Of a stretch of DNA of 64,000 nucleotides, positions 53,532 to 61,570 are shown piece by piece. Origin of the DNA: Ohtaekwangia sp035628875 (GTDB lineage Bacteria; Bacteroidota; Bacteroidia; Cytophagales; Cyclobacteriaceae). Location of the stretch: positions 1 to 64,000 of the forward strand of contig DASPIZ010000157.1 of NCBI GenBank assembly GCA_035628875.1, read 5' to 3'. Numbering within the stretch: the first letter of the stretch is position 1; each line of letters begins with the position of its first letter. The notes beneath the pieces are model-generated. The model saw only the letters and a list, made by a program, of their open reading frames with translations, did no database searches and had not been told where the DNA came from. The position numbers and the translations under genes are program-made.

Positions 53532-54974
53532 ATGCAAAAAATACAGAACTACATCAACGGCGAGTTCACCGATCCTGTATCTGGAAATTATCTCGATAAT
53601 TACGACCCTTCCCAGGGAAAAGTGTATAGTGTTGTGGCAGATTCCGATGCCCGCGATGTCAGTCTGGCTGTCGATGCTGCAAAAGCCGCGTTTCAAAATT
53701 GGTCGACTATGCCGGCGCAGGATCGGAGTACAATCATGCTTCGTATTGCAGATTTGATTGATCGTCGTATCGATGCACTGGCACGTGCAGAGTGTATTGA
53801 TAATGGTAAGCCGCTTTCGCTTGCCAGGCGCATAGATATCCCGAGAGCTTCGGCTAACATGCGATTCTTTGCTACTGCCTGTATTCATTTCTCCAGCGAA
53901 GCACACATCACCGGTCGTGAAGCCGTTAACTATACGACACATACACCGATCGGTGTGGCCGGATGTATTTCACCCTGGAATCTGCCATTGTATCTATTTA
54001 CATGGAAAGTTGCACCTGCTTTAGCTGCAGGATGTACGGTGGTGGCAAAGCCATCTGAACTCACACCCATGACAGCATTTTTGTTAGGTTCGATTTGCAC
54101 GGAAGCAGGTCTTCCTGCAGGCGTTTTGAATATTGTTCAGGGTAAGGGTGCCAGCGCAGGAGAAGCGATTGTTGATCATCCCGATGTAGCTGCAATCTCG
54201 TTTACCGGTGGTACCGTTACCGGAAGAAAAATTGCATCCACCGCAGCGCCTGCTTTCAAAAAGCTTTCACTGGAACTCGGCGGTAAAAATCCCAACATCA
54301 TTTTTGCAGATTGTGATTTTGAACAGGCATTAACCACGTCTATTCAATCGTCATTCTCCAATCAGGGGGAGATTTGTTTATGTGGATCGCGGATCTTGGT
54401 GGAAAGAAGTCTCTATCCGCGATTCGTAGACGTATTTGTGGCAAGGACAAAACAATTGACAGTAGGCGATCCGTTGCATGAGGAATCGCAGCTGGGTGCC
54501 ATGGTATCACAACAACACCTTGAAAAAGTGCTTTCGTACATTGACCTGGCGCGTGAAGAGGACGGTCACATCCTGGCCGGTGGAAAACAAATTCATCTTT
54601 CCGGGCGATGCGCTAACGGATATTTTATGGAGCCAACCATTATAACGGGCTTGAATTCCACGTGCCGTACGAACCAGGAAGAGATATTTGGGCCTGTGGT
54701 TACCATTATGCCATTCGACGATGAAGCGGAGGCTTTACATTATGCGAATTGCACCGTCTATGGTTTATCAGCTACGGTCTGGACGGAAAATTTAACGCGT
54801 GCCCACCGTGTAGCCGATCAGTTGAAGAGTGGAATTGTATGGGTGAACTGCTGGCTTTTCCGCGACTTAAGAACACCTTTCGGTGGAATGAAACAATCCG
54901 GCGCTGGCCGTGAGGGCGGATGGGAAGCGATGAAGTTTTTTACTGAGGCAAAGAATATTTGCATTAAGCTTTAA
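53532..54974 (+). CDS. amnC: 2-Aminomuconate-6-semialdehyde dehydrogenase (ALDH8-like)
   Basis: A 480-residue NAD(P)+-dependent aldehyde dehydrogenase. I chose the ATG at 53532, two bases after the SDR stop; a TTG two codons earlier overlaps that stop. The catalytic Cys is about residue 282 in NQGEICLCGSR, the general base Glu in LSLELGGKNP and the cofactor loop FTGGTVTGRKIA. The end, GIVWVNCWLFRDLRTPFGGM, closely resembles the animal 2-aminomuconate semialdehyde dehydrogenase ALDH8A1. In this context it would oxidise 2-aminomuconate semialdehyde from the kynurenine branch. Confidence 0.85.
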   Translation: MQKIQNYINGEFTDPVSGNYLDNYDPSQGKVYSVVADSDARDVSLAVDAAKAAFQNWSTMPAQDRSTIMLRIADLIDRRIDALARAECIDNGKPLSLARRIDIPRASANMRFFATACIHFSSEAHITGREAVNYTTHTPIGVAGCISPWNLPLYLFTWKVAPALAAGCTVVAKPSELTPMTAFLLGSICTEAGLPAGVLNIVQGKGASAGEAIVDHPDVAAISFTGGTVTGRKIASTAAPAFKKLSLELGGKNPNIIFADCDFEQALTTSIQSSFSNQGEICLCGSRILVERSLYPRFVDVFVARTKQLTVGDPLHEESQLGAMVSQQHLEKVLSYIDLAREEDGHILAGGKQIHLSGRCANGYFMEPTIITGLNSTCRTNQEEIFGPVVTIMPFDDEAEALHYANCTVYGLSATVWTENLTRAHRVADQLKSGIVWVNCWLFRDLRTPFGGMKQSGAGREGGWEAMKFFTEAKNICIKL

Positions 54975-55708
54975 TTGCGGCTCAGGTTTTTATAGTATTT
55001 CAAAATGGTGATGAGATCGTTTTTCTGTTCAAAACTCAACGCATTCTTTTCGGCGAAAGTTAAAAGCTTATTGTAGTAGGGCGAAGTATTCGTTTTAATG
55101 GCATCCTCGTCCAGGATTTTGTTTTTCACTGAAGAGCGATCAAATAAAAACCCATCAACGTCTTTTTCAATAATCTGAAGGTATGGTTTAATTAAACCAT
55201 TTTGTGAAAGAACAAACAACGTTTCGGTTGATGATATGGCAGAGGGATACCCGTAATATCGGCCGGCTGAAATTGATCCCGTAACAGGGTTAAACATCGC
55301 AGGTGTAGTATATTCTCTTTTTTCAAACCTTATTGGTGACAACTTTGAAAGCAAGGCGAAGTTTCCAAGCTCCATAATCACTTCAAAAAACAACGGACGC
55401 TTTACATTATGTTTGGTATCTTCCACAGGAACGGCATAAAAAACGCGCTGCTTTTGTGCAATCTCATCATAAAATTCAAACGCTTTCACACGGCGTGCCG
55501 TGAAGGAACGTGAATCGCGGCCATTTTCGAAACAGACGATATCATTCTTGTCGTTGTATTTTAACAAGCCTTTTAATTCATTTCCATTGTTTAAAAGCAG
55601 TGATCCCTGAAACCATTCTGGTCCGGGAAAAATACTGGTATCTTCGATCAAACCTTGTGCGTTCACAAAGGCAGGTAATACAAAGAGGAGGGGTAAGAGG
55701 AGTTTCAT
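54971..55708 (-). CDS. Exported protein of unknown function, paralogue A
   Basis: A 245-residue protein with a signal peptide (residues 1-17, ending VNAQ) and no membrane segment or recognisable domain. It contains the blocks GNELKGLLKYNDKNDIVCFE, RDSRSFTARRVKAFEFYDE and, at the end, LITILKYYKNLSRN. The neighbour at 55821-56558 shares these blocks in the same order and has the same length, so the two are tandem paralogues. Its 3' end overlaps the convergent aldehyde dehydrogenase stop by four bases. Confidence 0.75.
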   Translation of the reverse strand: MKLLLPLLFVLPAFVNAQGLIEDTSIFPGPEWFQGSLLLNNGNELKGLLKYNDKNDIVCFENGRDSRSFTARRVKAFEFYDEIAQKQRVFYAVPVEDTKHNVKRPLFFEVIMELGNFALLSKLSPIRFEKREYTTPAMFNPVTGSISAGRYYGYPSAISSTETLFVLSQNGLIKPYLQIIEKDVDGFLFDRSSVKNKILDEDAIKTNTSPYYNKLLTFAEKNALSFEQKNDLITILKYYKNLSRN

Positions 55709-55725
55709 AGCCGTGAAAGGTTTGT

Positions 55726-55733
55726 CAAAATTA
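55726..55733 (-). promoter_or_regulatory. -7 element (TAATTTTG) before paralogue A
   Basis: On the minus strand TAATTTTG fits the consensus, 17 bases before the ATG at 55708, with a TTG 15 bases further upstream as a possible -33 box. Confidence 0.5.
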
Positions 55734-55820
55734 GCGAAACCTTTATTTCAAGAGGCTGACGTGTAATTTTTGTGTTGCATTTTACAAATCCGGCTTTGGT
55801 TTAATCAACCAACGGTAGGT

Positions 55821-56558
55821 CTATTTGCCCCGAATGGTTTCATAGTAGGAAAGAATTTTTAGCAGGTCTTCAATTTTTTGAAATTTCAAATTGTTGTTTT
55901 TTGCGTATTCCTTCAGTTTAGTATAAGCTTCAGTGGATACAAAATCAGCCAGCGTTTCTTTGTCTTCGATTTTTGTATTTGGATCTTTAATACTGTTTAC
56001 GAGTGATTGTGTTTTGGCGCCATGTGTATTCTTAAGATACGGTTGAATTTTTCCTTCGGCGTTCATTAAATAGATAGTTTCAGTTTGACTTACTTGAGTT
56101 TCCGTACTGTAATGTGCAGGAACATTTGCCTGGCCCGTGTAACCTACTGGGCTGGAGACTTGTCTTACTTCGAGTGGATCTTTTTTCGAAAGCACAACAA
56201 AATCATTAAAATCTTTAAGTAGTTCAAAAAAGTAATGCCGTTTTACTTCTTCCTCTTCTGAATCGTATTCCAGAGAATAAAAAATGCGCTGACGTTGAAG
56301 GTTCTCATCAAAAAATTCAAATCCCAGAACAGAGCGCGCAATAAAAGATTTGGAATTATCGCCCTCCCTATAAAAAAGGATGTTTGTCTTGTCGTCATAG
56401 TTGATCAACCCACTCAATTCAGTTCCGTCTGATTTCATAATTGATCCTTCGGACCATGTTTTTTTATGTGTGAGGAGATCTGCTTCTTTTTTCCTTTTTT
56501 GCGCTTCAACGGATAAGAAACTGAACGAAAGCAGGAGCAGATAAACAACATTTTTCAT
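55821..56558 (-). CDS. Exported protein of unknown function, paralogue B
   Basis: A 245-residue protein with a signal peptide (residues 1-19, ending SVEAQ) and no known domain. The core blocks match paralogue A: GTELSGLINYDDKTNILFYR, DNSKSFIARSVLGFEFFDE and QRQRIFYSLE, then the C-terminal ILSYYETIRG. It carries an inserted EEEE stretch and a more polar C-terminal third. It is separated from paralogue A by 112 bases and each has its own -7 element, so they may be independently controlled. Confidence 0.75.
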   Translation of the reverse strand: MKNVVYLLLLSFSFLSVEAQKRKKEADLLTHKKTWSEGSIMKSDGTELSGLINYDDKTNILFYREGDNSKSFIARSVLGFEFFDENLQRQRIFYSLEYDSEEEEVKRHYFFELLKDFNDFVVLSKKDPLEVRQVSSPVGYTGQANVPAHYSTETQVSQTETIYLMNAEGKIQPYLKNTHGAKTQSLVNSIKDPNTKIEDKETLADFVSTEAYTKLKEYAKNNNLKFQKIEDLLKILSYYETIRGK

Positions 56559-56560
56559 GA

Positions 56561-56568
56561 CAAAACTA
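56561..56568 (-). promoter_or_regulatory. -7 element (TAGTTTTG) directly before paralogue B
   Basis: On the minus strand TAGTTTTG fits TAnnTTTG but ends only two bases before the ATG at 56558, which would give a leaderless message. No clear -33 box is seen, so it is weaker than the rmuC example. Confidence 0.35.
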
Positions 56569-56630
56569 AATCTGAGGTTAATTTAATGTTTTTTTGTAGC
56601 TGATTCAATAACAGGGTATTTATAGCGCAC

Positions 56631-57296
56631 ATGAATTTCTTCGATATAAATCATATTTTCTTTACAGCCTGGCGCTACGATGTTAGTTACCTTGAATTTT
56701 TTGGGTTGGTTTCCGGAGTTATAGCAGTGACCCTTTCGTCCCGGGCAAATGTATGGAGCTGGCCTGTTGGTATCGTTAATGTTGTTTTGTCGTTCTTCCT
56801 GTTTTACCAGGTGCAATTATACCCGGATATGTTTTTACAGATGTTCTTTTTTGTGACGAACATACTGGGGTGGTGGCGATGGCTGAATCCGAAACCGGGT
56901 GAAGAAGACCGTAAAAAGGAATTGCGGGTCAGCTTTCTGAAACTAAGTGGAATAATTGTGATCCTGGCTGTTACAATTGGGGGGACATTCCTTATGGGAA
57001 AGTTTGCCCAGCATCTGCATTCACTTCTACCCACTCTGTTTAAAGAACCAAGTGCCTATCCTTATGCAGATTCATTTATCATGGTAATGAGCATTGTAAC
57101 TACTTTTTACATGATTCAAAAAAAGATCGAATGCTGGATCATCTGGATCCTCGTGGATGTTGTAGCAACGTATTTGTACTATATCCGTGATCTGAAGTTA
57201 TACAGTCTGCTTTATTTTGTTTTCTGCTTCATTGCTGCCTATGGTCTTTACCACTGGATAAAAGAATACCGCAGCTATCAAACCCAATCGAAATGA
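56631..57296 (+). CDS. pnuC: PnuC-type nicotinamide riboside transporter
   Basis: A 221-residue membrane protein with about seven hydrophobic segments and the PnuC pattern: SYLEFFGLVSGVIAVTLSSR, WSWPVGIVNVVLSFFLFYQ, QMFFFVTNILGWWRW and CWIIWILVDVVATYLYY. PnuC moves nicotinamide riboside across the inner membrane by facilitated diffusion, with trapping by phosphorylation inside. The next gene (nadR) overlaps it by four bases and encodes the trapping kinase, which supports this substrate over thiamine (PnuT) or riboflavin (PnuX). Confidence 0.92.
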   Translation: MNFFDINHIFFTAWRYDVSYLEFFGLVSGVIAVTLSSRANVWSWPVGIVNVVLSFFLFYQVQLYPDMFLQMFFFVTNILGWWRWLNPKPGEEDRKKELRVSFLKLSGIIVILAVTIGGTFLMGKFAQHLHSLLPTLFKEPSAYPYADSFIMVMSIVTTFYMIQKKIECWIIWILVDVVATYLYYIRDLKLYSLLYFVFCFIAAYGLYHWIKEYRSYQTQSK

Positions 57297-58258
57297 AACG
57301 GGGACTCGTCATTGGTAAATTTTTACCAATCCACAAGGGTCATATTGCATTGATAAATTTCGCTGCGAGTCGATGTGATGAGCTTATCGTTTCAATGAGC
57401 TATACCGATGGGGATATCATTGATCCATCGCGCCGGTTTTCATGGATCACAAGTATCTTTAAAGATCAGCCTGAAATCAAACCTGCCATGATTCGAGACG
57501 ATTTTGATGATGACACGTTGCCCCTGGTTCAACGCACGAAAATTTGGGCTGACCAGATCAGGAAAGTTTATCCCCCCGTTAATGCCTTATTTAGCTCGGA
57601 AGAATATGGCAATCCGTTTTCCAAACACCTCGGTATACCACATTTTATCTTTGATTCTGCACGAAGCAAGATTCAGGTATCCGCGACGTTAATCCGTAAT
57701 CATCCATTAAAATACTGGGATTTTATTCCGGATGAAGTGCGGCCGTATTTCGTAAAGAAAATTTGTTTTTATGGGCCTGAGAGTACCGGGAAAACCGTTA
57801 TGGTGGAGCGCATGGCTGACCTATTCAATACGGAATATGTGCCCGAGGTTGCACGTGAGCTGTTGGTCACCAATGATTTTTCTGTAAACGACATTGTGCA
57901 GATTGGTCAGGCTCACTTCGAACGCATTTGCGAAAAAGTGCAAACGGCAAACAAAATTCTTTTGTGTGATACAGATGCCATTACCACACAGATTTATTCG
58001 CAGTACTATCTTCATGAAATTCCACCTGAACTGTATGCACTCGAAGAAAAGATAAAATACGATCACTATTTCCTATTTGATATTGATGTTCCCTGGGTAG
58101 CAGATGGACTTCGTGATCTCTACTTTAATCGTGAAGCGATGTTCAATACCTTTAAGGAAGAACTGACCAAAAGAAAAATACCATTCACATTGGTAAAGGG
58201 TACTTATCAGGAAAGAGAAAATTTTGTGTATGATAAAATTAAGACATGGATGGATTAA
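57293..58258 (+). CDS. nadR: NadR-like NMN adenylyltransferase / ribosylnicotinamide kinase
   Basis: A 321-residue bifunctional enzyme. The N-terminal nucleotidyltransferase domain has GKFLPIHKGHIALI (residues 7-20), and the C-terminal kinase domain has the P-loop GPESTGKTVM (near residue 162). It phosphorylates nicotinamide riboside to NMN and adenylates NMN to NAD. Unlike enterobacterial NadR it lacks the N-terminal helix-turn-helix, so it should not repress transcription. It overlaps pnuC by four bases and converges on the MFS gene, with a four-base overlap at the stop. Confidence 0.92.
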   Translation: MKRGLVIGKFLPIHKGHIALINFAASRCDELIVSMSYTDGDIIDPSRRFSWITSIFKDQPEIKPAMIRDDFDDDTLPLVQRTKIWADQIRKVYPPVNALFSSEEYGNPFSKHLGIPHFIFDSARSKIQVSATLIRNHPLKYWDFIPDEVRPYFVKKICFYGPESTGKTVMVERMADLFNTEYVPEVARELLVTNDFSVNDIVQIGQAHFERICEKVQTANKILLCDTDAITTQIYSQYYLHEIPPELYALEEKIKYDHYFLFDIDVPWVADGLRDLYFNREAMFNTFKEELTKRKIPFTLVKGTYQERENFVYDKIKTWMD

Positions 58259-59514
58259 GCTTTGCCGATTTTGTGGCCTTTACTTCCAAAGAAAATCATG
58301 TAGGCATAGCATGGTAACGTAATCCAATAAGCCAGCTGGCGATCAGATCCGTCTGCTAATGCACCATATACGAGCGGTAATGTTGCTCCTCCAACAATAC
58401 CCATGATCAACAGCGCCGAACCTAACTTGGTGAATCGTCCTAAATTGTCCAATGCCAGGGGCCAGATAGAAGGCCACATAAAGGCATGGGCGAAGCTCAA
58501 CAGAACGATAAAGCCAATTGAAATCCATCCACTGGTTAAAAGTGCGCCAATTGTAAAAGCAATACCCAGTAAGGCACTTACAATCAACGAAGTTTTTTGT
58601 GAAATAACTTTTGGGATTAGCACAATGGCAAGGAGATAACCAATCGTTAAGGCAATCAAGCAATAGATGCCGAATTTGCTGGCAGTAATTAGATCAAAGC
58701 CTTGGAATTCGCCATACAATCCAATCGTATCAATGGCTATAACCTCAACGCCGACATACACAAAGATGCAGATCACGCCGAGGATAAGATGCGGGAATTG
58801 TAGTATGGAAGTTTTTTCTTTTGTCGTGCGCCGATTCTCTTCAGTGGATTCTTCTTCCGGAGTAATCTCAGGGAGTTTTGCTTTCAAAATAACAAGCGAC
58901 ACGCCTGCCAGGATCACAGCCATGATAATATATGGTGTAATGAGCCGTGAAGCGAGAACATCCAATTCATTTGCTAATGCGATACCTTCTAATGACGCAA
59001 TATTTTCTGAAAGCGATTTGGTATCACTAAATAACAATTCACCAAGGATCAGGATGCCAATCATACCAGCAATCTTGTTGAAAATTCCCATAATACTAAT
59101 GCGCTTTGCGGCACTTTCTATAGGACCTAAAATGGTTACATATGGATTTGACGCCGTTTGAAGTAGCGTCATTCCCGCGCCCTGAGCGAATAATCCCACG
59201 AGGAATACCGGGTAGGATCGGATCATCGCTGCTGGAATAAAAATCAATGAACCAATGGCCATAATACCCAAACCGATAGACATGCCCTTCGTAAAACCTG
59301 TTTTCTTTAATATGGCCGACGAAGGTATTGCCATCACAAAATACGATATGTAAAATGCGAGTGTAACAAAGTAAGCCTGAAAGTCGGTAAGTTGACAAGC
59401 CTGTTTTAGGAAAGGAATCAGTACACTGTTAAGCCATGTAATAAAACCAAAAATGAAGAACAGGCTTCCAATGATGATCATTGGGATCACATACTTTTTA
59501 TTAGAATTACTCAT
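58255..59514 (-). CDS. MFS sugar transporter, FucP/GlcP-like
   Basis: A 419-residue transporter with twelve hydrophobic segments. The start, IIIGSLFFIFGFITWLNSVL then IPFLKQACQLTDFQAYFVTL, is typical of the fucose/glucose-galactose proton symporter family (FucP, NagP). A central loop (EITPEEESTEENRRTTKEKT) splits the two six-helix halves. The sugar is unknown. It diverges from a nucleotidyltransferase gene, and two matching dyads in the spacer suggest shared control. It reads toward nadR with a four-base overlap. Confidence 0.9.
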   Translation of the reverse strand: MSNSNKKYVIPMIIIGSLFFIFGFITWLNSVLIPFLKQACQLTDFQAYFVTLAFYISYFVMAIPSSAILKKTGFTKGMSIGLGIMAIGSLIFIPAAMIRSYPVFLVGLFAQGAGMTLLQTASNPYVTILGPIESAAKRISIMGIFNKIAGMIGILILGELLFSDTKSLSENIASLEGIALANELDVLASRLITPYIIMAVILAGVSLVILKAKLPEITPEEESTEENRRTTKEKTSILQFPHLILGVICIFVYVGVEVIAIDTIGLYGEFQGFDLITASKFGIYCLIALTIGYLLAIVLIPKVISQKTSLIVSALLGIAFTIGALLTSGWISIGFIVLLSFAHAFMWPSIWPLALDNLGRFTKLGSALLIMGIVGGATLPLVYGALADGSDRQLAYWITLPCYAYMIFFGSKGHKIGKA

Positions 59515-59541
59515 GCAAACAGTGGTTTATTTTTTAAAATA

Positions 59542-59557
59542 TGTGCCTTTCCGCACA
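59542..59557. promoter_or_regulatory. Candidate operator dyad 1 (TGTG-N8-CACA)
   Basis: TGTGCCTTTCCGCACA is a sixteen-base dyad with arms TGTGC and GCACA, centred about 35 bases upstream of the MFS start. A second dyad of the same form lies at 59719-59734. It could bind a dimeric repressor, for example of the GntR or LacI type; the regulator is not in the window. Confidence 0.4.
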
Positions 59558-59718
59558 CAACTATTAAGGTAAAACTTATTTTTGGGCCTTTAATTTTATA
59601 CTTTTTCGGGTGTGTTTCATTTCCTCATAAGAAGGACCGGCAATTCCAGTTCAATGAGTACCGTGAATCAGTGAAATTAAGCATTTTAAAAGATTGTAAA
59701 ATCATCATTTAAATAAAA

Positions 59719-59734
59719 TGTGTTCGTAAACACA
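59719..59734. promoter_or_regulatory. Candidate operator dyad 2 (TGTG-N8-CACA)
   Basis: TGTGTTCGTAAACACA has perfect six-base arms TGTGTT and AACACA around CGTA, and lies 29 bases before the nucleotidyltransferase ATG. It shares the TGTG-N8-CACA frame and size with dyad 1, in a mirrored position relative to its gene. Confidence 0.45.
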
Positions 59735-59763
59735 GCAATATATCTGAAATAAACTAAAACATA

Positions 59764-60681
59764 ATGGACACACCAAGCAACATGGAAAAAAAACTTACGC
59801 TTCTTGTACTGGCCGCCGGAATGGGCAGCCGTTATGGTGGAATCAAACAAATTGATGGTTTTGGGCCGAACGGTGAAACAATCATGGATTATTCCCTTTT
59901 TGATGCTGTCAGGGCAGGGTTTACCAAAGTAGTGTTCATTGTGCGTGAAGAGATTCTCGAAACCGTGAAGGAGAAATTCTTACCCAGATTACAAGGGAAA
60001 GTAGAAGTGGACTTTGTGATCCAATCGCTGGAGAAACTTATTCCGGCACAATACATGAACCCCGGGCGCACAAAACCCTGGGGAACAGCCCATGCTGTAC
60101 TTTGTGCTAAAGACGCCATCAACGAACCTTTCGTGGCCATCAATGCAGATGATTTCTACGGCAAGGATGCATTTCAATCTGTTGCTGACTTCTTTCGTAC
60201 TGAAACAAACGGTGCGCATGCTATGGTAGGTTTTACATTAAAGAATGTGCTTTCAGATCATGGCAGCGTTTCGCGTGGAGTAGGTGAAGTAGATGCTGAT
60301 GGTTATTTGAAATCAGTTGTAGAGCGTATTACCATTGTAAAAGAAAACGGGAAAATTATTTCCAAAGAAAAGGATGGTGATGTACAACTCGATCCTGAGG
60401 CACCAACGTCAATGAACTTCTGGGGCTTCCATCCAAACATGTTTGCCATGGCGCTCACGATGTTTCAGGATTTCCTAAAAGAGAATCATCAGAATATTAA
60501 GGCTGAATTTTATATTCCCTTGTTCGCCAACCGAATGATCCTCGAGAATAAGGGAAAAGTAAAAGTGCTCGGAGGAGGTAAAGTATGGTTCGGGGTAACC
60601 TACAAGGAAGATAAAGAAGAGGTGTCACGCCGGATTAAAGAAATGATCGCAGGTGGTGATTATCCACAAAATTTGTGGTGA
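59764..60681 (+). CDS. Sugar-phosphate nucleotidyltransferase-like protein
   Basis: A 305-residue protein with the NTP-transferase signature LLVLAAGMGSRYGGIKQIDG (residues 10-29) and PNGETIMDYSLFDA. The second acidic site (AINADDFYGKDA) binds the metal and nucleotide sugar. It resembles the RfbA/GlmU N-terminal fold but the substrate is not clear. The start may also be the ATG at 59782, six codons in. Opposite orientation to a sugar MFS transporter with matching operator-like dyads suggests a role in use of the same sugar. Confidence 0.8.
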   Translation: MDTPSNMEKKLTLLVLAAGMGSRYGGIKQIDGFGPNGETIMDYSLFDAVRAGFTKVVFIVREEILETVKEKFLPRLQGKVEVDFVIQSLEKLIPAQYMNPGRTKPWGTAHAVLCAKDAINEPFVAINADDFYGKDAFQSVADFFRTETNGAHAMVGFTLKNVLSDHGSVSRGVGEVDADGYLKSVVERITIVKENGKIISKEKDGDVQLDPEAPTSMNFWGFHPNMFAMALTMFQDFLKENHQNIKAEFYIPLFANRMILENKGKVKVLGGGKVWFGVTYKEDKEEVSRRIKEMIAGGDYPQNLW

Positions 60682-60791
60682 TCACTGAATTATAGGCTGT
60701 TAAAGCAATTTGCACCTCCAGCTTGATTTGTTTTAAAAAGAGGTTGAATATCATCGACATCATCGATTTAATTTTAGCCCATCATTAATAC

Positions 60792-61511
60792 ATGCTTATG
60801 AAATTTCTAACAGGTTGTTTACTACTCAGTTTTATAGGGATTGGTTTTGTCACAGCACAGGATCTTGCCGGCGCCTGGAAATGGGAAGCCAATGGGCAAC
60901 AAGCTTCGTTGATTTTTACAGCGAAACATTTTGTACTTACATATTATGATCTCGAAACAAAAAAGTTCGAAAGTACACGTGGTGGTGCTTATCGTATAGC
61001 AGGAGGCCAGCTTTTGTTAATAGACGAATTCAATACAAAACAACCCGAGCAGGTTAGTAAAGAGCAACGCAACGAATTTTCTGTTAAGGGAAATAAACTG
61101 GTAGTAACAACAGGTGGCGAGAAAAAAGAGTGGGGCAGGGTGGATAACGGTACACCTGGGAAATTATCCGGCGCGTGGCTGATCACGGGGCGTATGGTGA
61201 ATGGTGAACAACAAAAAATTACACCTGGAGCCCGACGCACTATGAAAATCTTGTCGGGTACACGGTTTCAGTGGATAGCCTACAATGAGGAAACAAAAGA
61301 GTTCTTTGGAACAGGTGGTGGAACCTACACCACAGACAAGGGTAAGTACACAGAGTCAATTGAGTTTTTCTCACGCGATGCCAGTCGTGTGGGTATGCAG
61401 CTTTCTTTTGATTTTGCACTGGAAGATGGAAACTGGCGTCACAAAGGATTTAGCAGTAAAGGCGATCCCATTGATGAAGTGTGGACGCGGCGTGAACTTC
61501 TTGGACTTTGA
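60792..61511 (+). CDS. Exported protein with duplicated lipocalin-like domain
   Basis: A 239-residue protein with a signal peptide (residues 1-22, ending VTAQ). Two halves repeat: LAGAWKW, a beta stretch with TKKFESTRGGAYRIAGGQL, and then LSGAWLITG, with TKEFFGTGGGTYTTDKGKY. Each half of about 110 residues starts with a GAW motif and continues with antiparallel-strand patterns, as in lipocalin-like domains. No active site is visible. A secretion role or small-molecule binding is possible. Start could be the second ATG at 60798. Confidence 0.75.
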   Translation: MLMKFLTGCLLLSFIGIGFVTAQDLAGAWKWEANGQQASLIFTAKHFVLTYYDLETKKFESTRGGAYRIAGGQLLLIDEFNTKQPEQVSKEQRNEFSVKGNKLVVTTGGEKKEWGRVDNGTPGKLSGAWLITGRMVNGEQQKITPGARRTMKILSGTRFQWIAYNEETKEFFGTGGGTYTTDKGKYTESIEFFSRDASRVGMQLSFDFALEDGNWRHKGFSSKGDPIDEVWTRRELLGL

Positions 61512-61570
61512 GTCCGGAACTTTCCCTCCGAATCAACGCTTTACTGTGCATAGCGTAATCCAATTACTCA

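Noticed and set aside
53337..53942. 201-codon minus-strand ORF
   Set aside because: Spans the junction of the SDR and aldehyde dehydrogenase genes on the opposite strand, no domain or start context.
58667..59161. 164-codon plus-strand ORF
   Set aside because: Antisense to the MFS transporter; no features of its own.
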